This document shows, one piece after another, positions 53,114-61,880 of a stretch of 64,000 nucleotides of DNA (within the stretch, counting starts at the first letter, position 1; each line of letters begins with the position of its first letter). Position numbers and translations under genes: made by a program. Source of the DNA: Roseiarcus sp963813195 (lineage in GTDB: Bacteria > Pseudomonadota > Alphaproteobacteria > Rhizobiales > Beijerinckiaceae); contig CAWEYC010000025.1 of the NCBI GenBank assembly GCA_963813195.1, forward strand, positions 62,001 to 126,000, given 5' to 3'. A model generated the notes under the pieces. It worked only from the letters and a program-made list of their open reading frames with translations. It did no database searches and was not told the DNA's origin.

Positions 53114-53374
53114 ATGCCTCAGACGCGCAGCCGCCTATTCGACGATTTCTCGCGCTTGATGACCGATGCGGCCGGGCTCGCCGAAGGCGCGCGACGAGAG
53201 GTCGAAACGCTCGCCAAGAGCCAGCTCGAGCGTTTGATGGCCGGCATGGACTTCGTCTCGCGCGAGGAATTCGAAGCCGTGCGGGAGATGGCCGCGCTCG
53301 CCCGGGCGGAAAACGACAAGCTCGAAGCCCGTATCGCCGCGCTCGAAGCCAAGCTCACTCAATCCAATTCCTGA
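53114..53374 (+). CDS. Accessory factor UbiK family protein
   Basis: An 86-aa BMFP/YqiC-type protein: LFDDFSRLMTDAAGLAEGAR, then a C-terminal coiled coil (REEFEAVREMAALARAENDK, EARIAALEAKL). In enterobacteria UbiK aids aerobic ubiquinone synthesis with UbiJ. It lies alone between yqeY and the YbjN gene. Confidence 0.92.
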   Translation: MPQTRSRLFDDFSRLMTDAAGLAEGARREVETLAKSQLERLMAGMDFVSREEFEAVREMAALARAENDKLEARIAALEAKLTQSNS

Positions 53375-53647
53375 TCCCCTTTTCGACCGGCGCGGCCGCG
53401 AAGAACGGGGCGTCGCCCGCCGCACGGGCGAATCGTCGCCACCATCTTGATTCGCCTCTCGATTCTGTGGATGGACGGCGAAGTTCGGTTTACGCGGCGC
53501 CGCGAATCACCGAGTCTCGATCGACTTGAGCGGCCGACCGGCGAGTAAGGCCCGCGCAAGCGAGGCGGGGCGTTAGTTGGACGTCAGCCGTTGAGAGATG
53601 CGTAGCGTGCCGCCGAGTTCCGCCCACCGTCTAGCGAAAGCTCATCG

Positions 53648-54151
53648 ATGATCGCCAATGACAATCCGACTCTCGAGCGTCCCGAACACCCCGTCGATGT
53701 CGTCGAGCGCCTCGCTGCTTTGAACGAATGGGCTTTCGACCGCGCCGACGAAGACGAGATTTCGATTCTCGTCGCCGGAGTCTGGGCGCATTACGAGGTC
53801 GCGTTCACCTGGCTGCCGGAGATCGAATCGCTGCATGTCAGCTGTTCCTTCGATCTGAAGATTCCGGCGCGCCGGCGCTCCGAGGTCACCACCCTCGTTC
53901 AGTTGATCAACGAACAATTGTGGCTCGGCCATTTCGATCTGTGGAGCCGCGACGACATCGTGATGTTCCGTCACGCCCATTGCCTCTCGGGCGGCGCCCA
54001 GCCGAGCGACGCGCAATGCCACACGATCGTCAAAGCGGCGCTCAGCGCCTGTGAGAACTACTATCAGGCATTCCAGTTCGTCCTTTGGGCCGGCCGCAGC
54101 GCCCGCGAGGCGATGGACCTCGCCATGTTCGAGACGCACGGCAACGCCTGA
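53648..54151 (+). CDS. YbjN domain-containing protein
   Basis: A 167-aa YbjN-fold protein: VDVVERLAALNEWAFDRADE, HYEVAFTWLPEIESLHVSCS, ACENYYQAFQFVLWAGRSAR. The fold resembles secretion chaperones. Its function in alphaproteobacteria is not established. It keeps the common order UbiK-YbjN. The preceding 273-bp gap shows no gene. Confidence 0.9.
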   Translation: MIANDNPTLERPEHPVDVVERLAALNEWAFDRADEDEISILVAGVWAHYEVAFTWLPEIESLHVSCSFDLKIPARRRSEVTTLVQLINEQLWLGHFDLWSRDDIVMFRHAHCLSGGAQPSDAQCHTIVKAALSACENYYQAFQFVLWAGRSAREAMDLAMFETHGNA

Positions 54152-54242
54152 GAGCTGGCGAGCGAGGGGCGACGCTTTGCGCTTGCCAGCAGGGATGGGC
54201 CGTCGCAAATTGGCGCGATAGGTCCCCGGAGCGTCGCCCAGC

Positions 54243-56024
54243 ATGAAACGAGCCTTTCGGACGACGGCGGCCCGCGCGGGTTTCGTCGTCGCCGCGTCGA
54301 TCTTCGCGGCTTTCGCTGCTCACGCTGCTTCGCATCCGGCCGAGGAAGCGCCGCATGGGATGGTCGTCTCGTCGCAGCATCTGGCCTCGGACGTTGGCGC
54401 TGAAATCCTGAAACAGGGCGGCAATGCGATCGATGCCGCCGTCGCCGTCGGCTACGCCCAGGCGGTCACCAACGCCTGCTGCGCCAACATCGGCGGCGGC
54501 GGATTCATGGTGGTTCACCTCGCGGCGAAAAACGTCGACCAATTCATCAATTTTCGCGAAACCGCGCCCGCCGCCGCGACCCCGAACATGTATCTCGACG
54601 AAGCCGGCACGCCGGTGAAGGACGCGAGCCTGCTCGGCTATCTCGCCGTCGGCGTGCCAGGAACCGTCCTGGGGCTCGATACGGCGCTGCGCGAATATGG
54701 CACGATGCCGCGCGCCACGGTGATGGCGCCGGCGATCCGGCTGGCGCGCGAAGGCTTCGTCTTGACCCGCGCCGACACCGACATCATCGATGCTGGTCGG
54801 GCCCGGTTCGGCGCCGATCCCGAAGCGCTGCGTATCTATTCCCGGCCGGATGGCAGTCCCCTGCAGCCGGGCGACACGCTGGTGCAGACCGATCTCGCCA
54901 ACACGCTGCAGGCGATCGCCGAAGGCGGCGCGGACGCCTTCTACAAGGGGCCAAACGCGCAGCGGCTTCAAGCGGCGATGCGGGCTCACGGCGGAATCGT
55001 CACCGCGGCCGATCTCGCCGCCTATACGGTGACCGAATCCGATCCCGTACGTTGTTCCTATCGCGGCTACGACGTCGTCTCCGCTGCCCCGCCGTCTTCC
55101 GGCGGCGCGACGCTGTGCGAGATCCTGAATATCCTCGAGGGCTACGACATGAAGGCGCTCGGCTTCCATTCAGCCGCCGCCGTGCATTTCATGGTCGAGG
55201 CGATGCGTCACGCCTACATGGACCGCAACACCTATCTCGGCGATCCCGCCTTCGTGCATAATCCGCTCGCTCGGCTGCTGAGCAAGGACTACGCGGCGCA
55301 AATCCGGGCGCAGATCCAGCCCGACCGCGCCACTCCGTCGCAAGATGTGCGCCCCGGCAGCCCGCCGCATGAAAAGACGGAGACGACGCATTATTCGGTG
55401 CTTGACGAGAAGGGCAACGCGGTTTCCGTCACTTATACGATCAACGGCCTCTTCGGCGCCGCGGTGATCGCCCCGGGCACGGGGTACTTCCTGAACGACG
55501 AGATGGACGATTTCACCATCAAGACCGGCGTACCGAACATGTTCGGGTTGGTTCAAGGGGACGCCAACGCGATCGAGCCGGGCAAGCGGCCGCTCTCCTC
55601 GATGGCGCCGACTTTAGTCACCCGCGACGGTCAGACCTATCTGGTGCTCGGCAGTCCGGGCGGGTCTCGCATCATCACGATCGTCCTGGAGGTCGTGATG
55701 GACATGATCGACTACGGGATGCAGCCTCAGGAGGCGGTGGACGCGACGCGCATTCACCACCAGTGGCTGCCCGACACCGTGTTCGCCGAGCCCTTCGCGC
55801 TTTCGCCGGACACGGTGAAACTCCTGCAAGCGATGGGCTACAAAATCGTCGAACAGACGCCCTGGGGCGCCGCGGAAGTGATCGCGCGCGACATCGGCGG
55901 AGCCGGCGGCGGCGCGACCGCTTCGTCGGGCAACGACAGCATGTTCGGCGGCAATATGCGGCCCGGCTTCGTCTACGGCGCCAATGACGACCGCCGCCCG
56001 GCCGGGCTGGCGGTCGGGGAATAG
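54243..56024 (+). CDS. ggt: Gamma-glutamyltransferase
   Basis: A 593-aa periplasmic enzyme with a signal peptide (FVVAASIFAAFAAHAASHP). It shows NAIDAAVAVGYAQAV, GGGGFMVV, FRETAPAAAT, the self-cleavage/nucleophile Thr in TETTHYSVLD, and LSSMAPTLV with GSPGGSRIITI. It cleaves the gamma-glutamyl bond of glutathione and related peptides after autoprocessing into large and small subunits. It stands alone between the YbjN gene and rpmF. Confidence 0.95.
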   Translation: MKRAFRTTAARAGFVVAASIFAAFAAHAASHPAEEAPHGMVVSSQHLASDVGAEILKQGGNAIDAAVAVGYAQAVTNACCANIGGGGFMVVHLAAKNVDQFINFRETAPAAATPNMYLDEAGTPVKDASLLGYLAVGVPGTVLGLDTALREYGTMPRATVMAPAIRLAREGFVLTRADTDIIDAGRARFGADPEALRIYSRPDGSPLQPGDTLVQTDLANTLQAIAEGGADAFYKGPNAQRLQAAMRAHGGIVTAADLAAYTVTESDPVRCSYRGYDVVSAAPPSSGGATLCEILNILEGYDMKALGFHSAAAVHFMVEAMRHAYMDRNTYLGDPAFVHNPLARLLSKDYAAQIRAQIQPDRATPSQDVRPGSPPHEKTETTHYSVLDEKGNAVSVTYTINGLFGAAVIAPGTGYFLNDEMDDFTIKTGVPNMFGLVQGDANAIEPGKRPLSSMAPTLVTRDGQTYLVLGSPGGSRIITIVLEVVMDMIDYGMQPQEAVDATRIHHQWLPDTVFAEPFALSPDTVKLLQAMGYKIVEQTPWGAAEVIARDIGGAGGGATASSGNDSMFGGNMRPGFVYGANDDRRPAGLAVGE

Positions 56025-56147
56025 TGCGCCCGCGCGCTGCGATCTCGCCGAGGGGCTAGCGCTTCTCAGCTTTTGCGTGTAAGAGCCCCGCTTCCCATTC
56101 TCGCGGTCGGCGACGAGGTCGGCTGTTGCGCTTTTTTGGAGTTTACG

Positions 56148-56339
56148 ATGGCTGTTCCGAGACGTAAAACCTCACCCTCGCGCCGCGGCATGCGCCGCTC
56201 GGCGGACGCGCTCAAGGCCCCGACCTATGTCGAGGACAAGGATTCGGGCGAACTGCGCCGTCCCCACCACATCGATCTGAAGAGCGGCATGTATCGCGGC
56301 CGTCAGGTCCTCAAGCCCAAGACCAACGTCGAGGCGTAA
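56148..56339 (+). CDS. rpmF: 50S ribosomal protein L32
   Basis: A 63-aa basic protein starting MAVPRRKTSPSRRGMRRS, the universal L32 signature, ending KPKTNVEA. It lacks the zinc Cys motif, as is normal in alphaproteobacteria. GGAG lies before the ATG. A strong terminator follows 36 bp after the stop. Confidence 0.98.
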   Translation: MAVPRRKTSPSRRGMRRSADALKAPTYVEDKDSGELRRPHHIDLKSGMYRGRQVLKPKTNVEA

Positions 56340-56375
56340 CCGCCGCGACCTGTCGGGGCGCGGACTTTATCCCGC

Positions 56376-56401
56376 AAAGGCCGGCCGACCGCCGGCCTTT
56401 T
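56376..56401 (+). terminator. Rho-independent terminator after rpmF
   Basis: A perfect 10-bp stem AAAGGCCGGC/GCCGGCCTTT with a 5-nt loop, followed by a short T tract. A-runs on the other side make it usable from both directions, so it may also end the convergent transporter transcript. Confidence 0.85.
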
Positions 56402-56409
56402 GCTTGCCG

Positions 56410-57294
56410 TCAGGCGCCCCGCGTCGCGACGAGGGCGCCGCCGACGATCAGCGCACAAGCGAGTCCGAGCGAGGCGGTCGCCGGCGCGAAGCCGGCCGCG
56501 ACCAGGATGAACGTCGACAGCACCGGCGCGCCGTAAGCGGCGACGCCGAGCAGCCTGAGGTCGCCGTTCTTCACGCCGTAGTCCCAGACGTAGAAGGCGA
56601 GGCCGACCGGCCCCAGCCCGAGGCCGACGATCGCCGCCCATTGGGTGATCCCGACGGGCGCCACCGACGTCTCGAAGGCGATATGGCTGATCGTCGCCAG
56701 GGCCGCGGTGACGAGGCAAAAGCCGGCGACCGCCTCGGTGGGCGCGGCCTTCAGGCGCCGCGACAGCACTGAATACCCCGACCAGACGAACGCGCCGGCC
56801 AGCGCCAGCGCGTAGCCGAGCGCCATCCCGGAATCGAGCGCGTGGGCCCCGACGCCGCCTTCGGCCTTGCTCGCGAACAGCGCGATCGCGCCCGCAAAGC
56901 CGAGCGCCGCGCCGATGAGGTGGCGCGCGAGCAACCGCTCGCCGGGCAGCAACGCGGAAAACAGCACGATCAGCAGCGGCCAGAGATAAGCGATAAGGCT
57001 GGCCTCGGCCGGCGGCGCGCGACGCAGCGCGGCGAAATAGAGCGCGTGATAACCGAAGAGGCCGCCGACGCCGACGAGCCAGACCGGCCAGGGCTGCCGC
57101 AGCGCGCGCAAGCGCCCGCGCGCCGCGGCGTAGATCGTGCCGAAAGCGCCGCCGATGGCGAAGGTCAGCGCCGCCAGCTCGAATGGCGGAACCGCGCCGG
57201 CGGAGGCGGTCAGCAGCGCCAACACGGACCAGAGCAGGATCGCGCCGAGGCCGATCAGCGTCGCCGCGTTCTTTTGGTGAAGGTCAGGCGTCAT
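56410..57294 (-). CDS. DMT/EamA family transporter (YddG-like)
   Basis: A 294-aa drug/metabolite transporter with ten predicted hydrophobic segments and two EamA repeats. It starts ATLIGLGAILLWSVLALLT, close to the aromatic amino acid exporter YddG, and has FGYHALYFAALRRAPPAEAS and AYLWPLLIVLFSALLPGE. Export of amino acids or related metabolites is likely, but substrates vary. Convergent with rpmF. Confidence 0.87.
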   Translation of the reverse strand: MTPDLHQKNAATLIGLGAILLWSVLALLTASAGAVPPFELAALTFAIGGAFGTIYAAARGRLRALRQPWPVWLVGVGGLFGYHALYFAALRRAPPAEASLIAYLWPLLIVLFSALLPGERLLARHLIGAALGFAGAIALFASKAEGGVGAHALDSGMALGYALALAGAFVWSGYSVLSRRLKAAPTEAVAGFCLVTAALATISHIAFETSVAPVGITQWAAIVGLGLGPVGLAFYVWDYGVKNGDLRLLGVAAYGAPVLSTFILVAAGFAPATASLGLACALIVGGALVATRGA

Positions 57295-57487
57295 GGACTG
57301 CGCTGCTATCAGGATGCTGGCTTGGTCTTCAAGGCGAAAGGCGAGCGGGTCGTCGGCCCGCGGGACCGGCGGCCCCTTCAATGCGCCGGCGCCCTTTGGC
57401 GCCAAAGCGACGCCGGCCTTGCCCTTTCGCGCCTTTACGACAGGCCGGTGCGTCGCACACTGACTGGGCTCGCGCCGATGGACGGCC

Positions 57488-58948
57488 TCAAGCGTCGATT
57501 CGCTTGATGAACCATTGCAGGATGCGGCCCCAGACGTCCTCCTTGCCGACCTGATCCTCGACGCCATGTTCGAGGTTGGGATTGTCGTTGACCTCGATCA
57601 CCACGACCGCTTCGCCGACTTCCTTGACGTCGACGCCATAGAGGCCCGGGCCGATCGCGCGTGCGGCGCGCAGGGCGACGTCGATGACGCGCGGCGGCGC
57701 CTCGTTGATCGCCATCGTGCGAAAGCCGCCCTCGCGGGCGCCGTCCGGCCCGTGCTTGATGATCTGCCAGTGGCCGCGCGCCATCTTATACTGGCAGACG
57801 AACAGGGGCTCGCCGTCGAGCACGCCGACGCGCCAGTCGAAATCCGTCGGCATGAATTGCTGCGCCAGCAACAGGTCGGTGTCTTCGAACAACTCGTCCG
57901 TCAGCGCCTTCAACGCATCGCAGGTGTCGACCTTGTGGACGCCGCGGGAGAACGAGCCGTCAGGGATTTTCACCACCATCGGCCAGCCGAGGCGCTTCTC
58001 GGCTTTGGCGAGATCATCGTCCTCGGCCAGCATCACGGTCGGCGGGATGGGGACGCCGTGCGCCTCCATCAACTCGTGCAGGTAGACCTTGTTGGTGCAG
58101 CGGATCATCGACACGGGATCGTCGATGACCGGCATGCCCTCCTGGAGAGCGCGGCGCGCGAAGCGGTAGGTGTAATTGTCGATCGAGGTCGTCGCGCGGA
58201 TGAACAATCCGTCGAATTCGGCCAGTTCCGCCAGTTGTCGTCTGGTGAGGAGGTCGACTTCGACGGATTGGCGCTCGGCGAGTTTCTGAAAATAGCGAAT
58301 GGTTTCCACCGACGAGGGCGCCAACGGTTCGTGCGGATCGTAGAGCACGGCCAGCGAATATTTGGCGACGGCGCGGGCGCGTGGATTGCGCCAGTCCCGC
58401 TGCGTGTGCTGATGCAGGGCAAGGCGAAAGAAAGCGGCTTCCTCCGGGCCGAGCTTGACCAGTGGGCGGGCGCGAAGCCGGTCGATCCGCCAGCGCTTGC
58501 CCGGCGTGATGGTCACCTCGATCGCCGGGCAGCGATACCAGTCGAACAGCAGCCGACCGAACCCCTCGAAACGTTGGTCCTGCCCCAGACCGAAGCAGAA
58601 CAGGAGATCGAAAGTGGCGTCCTCGGTGGCGCGCGCGCGATGCGCCGCCACGTTGAGCGCCTCCTGCAGATCGGGCAGCGACTGCTCGTAGAGCTTATGC
58701 TCGCGCAGTTCGAGCATGGTCTCGACGGTCGGCATGATCCGATGTCCGCGCGCTTCGGCGAGCAGCGAGGCGTAATAGCCCTTCGATTGATAATTGTAGG
58801 ATCGCGAGAGGTTGATGATCTTGGCGCGTCCCGCGCCGGCGAACAGTTTCGGTCGAGCCAGGTAATCGCTGGTCGTGATGACTTTGTGCGGCGTGTCCGC
58901 GTTGGGGAAATCGCGCGCGTGATCGACGAGAATCACCCAGCCGGTCAT
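57488..58948 (-). CDS. RimK-family ATP-grasp amidoligase with RLAN N-terminal domain
   Basis: A 486-aa protein. Residues about 1-200 match the RimK-like ATP-grasp N-terminal (RLAN) domain (KVITTSDYLARPKLFAGAGR, INLSRSYNYQSKGYYASLLA). Residues about 240-486 form an ATP-grasp ligase (MVVKIPDGSFSRGVHKV, LLLAQQFMPTDFDWRVGVLD, VIEVNDNPNLEHGVED). ATP-grasp enzymes of this group form amide or peptide bonds. A GNAT gene lies 212 bp upstream on the same strand; this pairing is recurrent in bacteria and was proposed to make an acylated peptide-like metabolite. The product is unknown. Confidence 0.85.
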   Translation of the reverse strand: MTGWVILVDHARDFPNADTPHKVITTSDYLARPKLFAGAGRAKIINLSRSYNYQSKGYYASLLAEARGHRIMPTVETMLELREHKLYEQSLPDLQEALNVAAHRARATEDATFDLLFCFGLGQDQRFEGFGRLLFDWYRCPAIEVTITPGKRWRIDRLRARPLVKLGPEEAAFFRLALHQHTQRDWRNPRARAVAKYSLAVLYDPHEPLAPSSVETIRYFQKLAERQSVEVDLLTRRQLAELAEFDGLFIRATTSIDNYTYRFARRALQEGMPVIDDPVSMIRCTNKVYLHELMEAHGVPIPPTVMLAEDDDLAKAEKRLGWPMVVKIPDGSFSRGVHKVDTCDALKALTDELFEDTDLLLAQQFMPTDFDWRVGVLDGEPLFVCQYKMARGHWQIIKHGPDGAREGGFRTMAINEAPPRVIDVALRAARAIGPGLYGVDVKEVGEAVVVIEVNDNPNLEHGVEDQVGKEDVWGRILQWFIKRIDA

Positions 58949-59160
58949 GGCGAATCCATTGGGACCGCCTGCCGCTTCGGCGAGCGCCCGAAGGTTGCGA
59001 CAGAGAAACCAATCATGCGGCCGTTCGGTTCCTTGGCCGAGCGAGAAGCAAAACCCGAGGCTTTCGCGACGCGAATCGCGTTTACTCTAGCGTCGTGTTG
59101 GCCACCATGCGTCGCCCGGCGGCCGCGTGCAACAGGCGGAGTGGATGACCCGTCGGATTT

Positions 59161-59661
59161 TCACGCTATTTCACGCTTCAGCGCGCCGCAGGCCTCGTCG
59201 AGGCGCTTCTCGAAACGCAACGCCGCCGCGCCGTCCGCGTAATAGCCGTCGTAGTGGCCGAACTGGCGGTAGCCCATCTTCTCATAGAGCGCGATGGCGG
59301 AGGCGTTGTCGTAACGCACCTCGAGGCGCACGGCGCCGCAATCGTGCGCGCGCGCGTAGCGCTCGCAGGCCTGCAAAAGCGCCCGGCCGACGCCTCGCCG
59401 TCCTTGCTTGGGATCGACGGCGAGCGAGTAGAGCCGCGCGCTCGTGCTGCCTCTGCGCAAAGCGATCAGAGCGTAGCCCGCCAGCTTTTCGCCAAATTTG
59501 GCGACGATCAGAGGTCGATGCGGGGCGCGGATGAAGCCGCGCAGCGAGCGGCGCGAAAGCCGATCGGTGGGGAAGGCCGCGAACTCCAGCGCCTGGATCG
59601 CCTCGAGATCGTCGAGCGAGGCCGAGCAAACCATCATGCCGCCCGAGGCGCCCATCTGCAT
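59161..59661 (-). CDS. GNAT family N-acetyltransferase
   Basis: A 166-aa GNAT acetyltransferase: ARLYSLAVDPKQGRRGVGRA with the CoA-binding Q/R-x-x-G-x-G/A, then EVRYDNASAIALYEKMGYRQ. GGAGAACGG precedes the ATG at 59661. It is upstream of the RimK-like amidoligase and likely supplies or acetylates its substrate (inference). Confidence 0.87.
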   Translation of the reverse strand: MQMGASGGMMVCSASLDDLEAIQALEFAAFPTDRLSRRSLRGFIRAPHRPLIVAKFGEKLAGYALIALRRGSTSARLYSLAVDPKQGRRGVGRALLQACERYARAHDCGAVRLEVRYDNASAIALYEKMGYRQFGHYDGYYADGAAALRFEKRLDEACGALKREIA

Positions 59662-59771
59662 TCCGTTCTCCGTAGCTCAGGCCCGCGCGGAGCGCTTGCC
59701 TGTTTCGACGCCCGACCCCTACCGTGATACTCACTCGCGCGGTCGCCGTCTGGCAGGACGAGGGAAACTAT

Positions 59772-61076
59772 ATGGGCAAGGCGGAAAAAAGGCTGGAGAG
59801 CCTCAAGGCGTTGCTCAACGCCGCGCATCGGCGCATGGGCCTGGAGTTCGGCTTTCAGCTTTGGGACGGCGCGCTCGCACCCTCCGACTGGCCGAAGGAT
59901 GCGCTGGCGATTCGTCTCGCCGACGAAGGCGTCGTCGCGAGCCTCATCCGTGCGCCCCGCCTCCCGACGCTCGCCAACCTCTGGGCCGCCAAACGCCTCG
60001 ACATCGTCAACGGCGACGTCTTCGACCTCGTCGCCAAGCGGCCGAAGGGGCGCACGCGCGATTTCAAGAAGGGGCTGAACAAGGTCGCGGCGCTGCGGAC
60101 AGCGCTCGCCTTTCTGTTCGTGCCGCGCGGCGGCCCGTGGCCGCTCGAGGCGGTCGGCCAGGACCGCGAGAGCGACGCCAGCCAGGCCGAGAACAAGAGG
60201 AACATCGCGCACCACTACGACGTCTCCAACGCTTTCTATCAGCTCTGGCTCGACAAGGAGATGGTCTACACCTGCGCCTACTTCCACGATTGGAGCGACA
60301 GCCTCGACGCCGCGCAGACGAACAAGCTCGACATGATCTGCCGCAAATTGCGGTTGAAGCCGGGCGATGCGATGCTCGACATCGGCAGCGGCTGGGGCTC
60401 GCTCGCCTGCCACGCGGCGCGCCACTATGGCGCGAGCGTCACGGGCGTGACGCTGTCCGAGGAGCAGATCGCCTATGCGCGCGAAAAGGCCCAGCAACTC
60501 GGCCTCGCGGACAAGGTGACATTCGAGCTCAGGGACTATGCGCTGCTGGAGGGCGCCGACCGTTTCGACAAGATCGCCTCGGTCGGCATGTTCGAGCACA
60601 TCGGGGTCTCGAATTTCGATAAGTACTTTACGACCGTGCGCCGCCTGCTGAAGCCAGGCGGCCTCTATCTGCATCATGCGATCACGCGCCCCGGCAAGAG
60701 CGCCGCCGCGAAGGGGGGCAGGAAGCGGCCGGAATTCGCCGCCCTGACGCGCTACATCTTCCCCGGCGGCGAACTCGACCATCTCGGGCGCACCATCGAC
60801 AATCTGGAACAGCACGGTTTCGAGGTCCACGACGTCGAGGGCTGGCGCGAGCATTATCAACGCACCTGCCGCTTCTGGCACGACCGCCTGCGGTCGCGCT
60901 ACGACGAGGCGTGCCGCGAAGTCGGCGAAGTCACGACGCGCGTCTGGCTCGCCTACCTCGCGGCCTGCTCGATCACCTTCGAGCGCAACAATTGCGGCGT
61001 CTTTCAGACGCTCGTCTCTAAACGCGCGCGCGGCGCGAGCGGCCTGCCGCCGGCGCGGGCGGATTTGTATCGGTAG
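59772..61076 (+). CDS. cfa: Cyclopropane-fatty-acyl-phospholipid synthase family methyltransferase
   Basis: A 434-aa SAM-dependent enzyme of the CFA synthase family. It shows NIAHHYDVSNAFYQLWLDKE, YTCAYFHDWSDSLDAAQ, the SAM motif LDIGSGWGSLACHAARHYGA, SVGMFEHIGVSNFDKYF, and a late ERNNCGVFQTLVSK. It adds a methylene bridge or methyl group to unsaturated phospholipid acyl chains. GAGGGAA precedes the ATG at 59772. Confidence 0.92.
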   Translation: MGKAEKRLESLKALLNAAHRRMGLEFGFQLWDGALAPSDWPKDALAIRLADEGVVASLIRAPRLPTLANLWAAKRLDIVNGDVFDLVAKRPKGRTRDFKKGLNKVAALRTALAFLFVPRGGPWPLEAVGQDRESDASQAENKRNIAHHYDVSNAFYQLWLDKEMVYTCAYFHDWSDSLDAAQTNKLDMICRKLRLKPGDAMLDIGSGWGSLACHAARHYGASVTGVTLSEEQIAYAREKAQQLGLADKVTFELRDYALLEGADRFDKIASVGMFEHIGVSNFDKYFTTVRRLLKPGGLYLHHAITRPGKSAAAKGGRKRPEFAALTRYIFPGGELDHLGRTIDNLEQHGFEVHDVEGWREHYQRTCRFWHDRLRSRYDEACREVGEVTTRVWLAYLAACSITFERNNCGVFQTLVSKRARGASGLPPARADLYR

Positions 61077-61102
61077 GGGGCGGACGCGGCGCGATTGACG
61101 TC

Positions 61103-61122
61103 GTGTATCAATTATGATACAC
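61103..61122. promoter_or_regulatory. Operator of the toxin-antitoxin operon
   Basis: Inverted repeat GTGTATCA-ATTA-TGATACAC with perfect 8-bp arms, 98 bp before the toxin start. TA antitoxins of the HTH type bind such palindromes to autorepress. Binding by the antitoxin encoded at 61567 is inference. Confidence 0.65.
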
Positions 61123-61219
61123 GCTCCTTCAGAAAGGGCTTTGGTCGGTCACCGCTTCGCCGTTCCGTTGGGCCCGTCGCAAAAGCGCACTGATTCGGAT
61201 TCCTCGGAAGGCGCTTGAG

Positions 61220-61570
61220 ATGACGGATGTTCTGAAGCCCGTTCCGCTGGCGTTTTGGCGATCCGCAAGCGGGCATGAGCCCGTGAGGGAGTGGTTGAAG
61301 GCTTTGTCTTTGGCGGACAAACGCGTAGTCGGGCGCGACATCGCCAAGGTGCAATTCGGTTGGCCGATCGGTCTTCCGGTTTGCAGGCCTCTCGGCGATG
61401 GCCTGTGGGAGGTTCGCTCGAGTCTTCCGAGCCGCCGCGAGGCGCGCGTGATTTTTGGCTTTCACGACGGGGCGCTGATCGCTCTGGCCGCGTTCTTCAA
61501 GAAGACGCAGGCGACGCCCGCGATGGAACTGGCGACGGCGCGCCAACGATTGAAGGAAGCGGCCTCATGA
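61220..61570 (+). CDS. Type II toxin, RelE/ParE superfamily (HigB/Gp49-like)
   Basis: A 116-aa protein of the phage-derived Gp49-like (HigB) family: EPVREWLKALSLADKRVVGR, GLPVCRPLGDGLWEVRSSLP, EARVIFGFHDGALIALAAFF and KKTQATPAMELATAR. These toxins cleave mRNA at the ribosome. Its TGA overlaps the antitoxin ATG (ATGA), giving the toxin-first HigBA order. Confidence 0.9.
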   Translation: MTDVLKPVPLAFWRSASGHEPVREWLKALSLADKRVVGRDIAKVQFGWPIGLPVCRPLGDGLWEVRSSLPSRREARVIFGFHDGALIALAAFFKKTQATPAMELATARQRLKEAAS

Positions 61571-61857
61571 CGAAGAAGAACAATCTTCATATCGGTTCGA
61601 GCTTCGAGAGTTGGCTCGAGGAAGAGGGGATTCGCGAAGAGGTTACGGCGGCGGCCGTCAAGGCCGTCATCGCCGAGCAACTGGCTGCGGAGATGAAGCG
61701 CAAGGGTATCACCAAGGTGCGAATGGCGGAGATGATGAACACGAGCCGCGCGCAAGTGGACCGGCTGCTCGATCCGACCAATCCAAGCGCCACGCTCGAA
61801 ACGCTCATGCGTGCCGCCAGGGCGGTCGGCCGCGAACTCCGGCTCGAGTTGGTGTGA
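61567..61857 (+). CDS. Type II antitoxin, XRE/HTH family (HigA-like)
   Basis: A 96-aa HTH protein: a helical N-terminus (SSFESWLEEEGIREEVTAAA) and HTH (ITKVRMAEMMNTSRAQVDRL, then LDPTNPSATLETLMRAA). It should neutralise the preceding toxin and repress the operon through the palindrome at 61103-61122. Confidence 0.9.
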   Translation: MTKKNNLHIGSSFESWLEEEGIREEVTAAAVKAVIAEQLAAEMKRKGITKVRMAEMMNTSRAQVDRLLDPTNPSATLETLMRAARAVGRELRLELV

Positions 61858-61880
61858 GGCGGCCTATCGCGAAGTTCGCC

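Noticed and set aside
57515..59242. A 575-codon plus-strand frame opposite the RimK-like gene
   Set aside because: The minus-strand frame carries ATP-grasp motifs; the plus frame has none.
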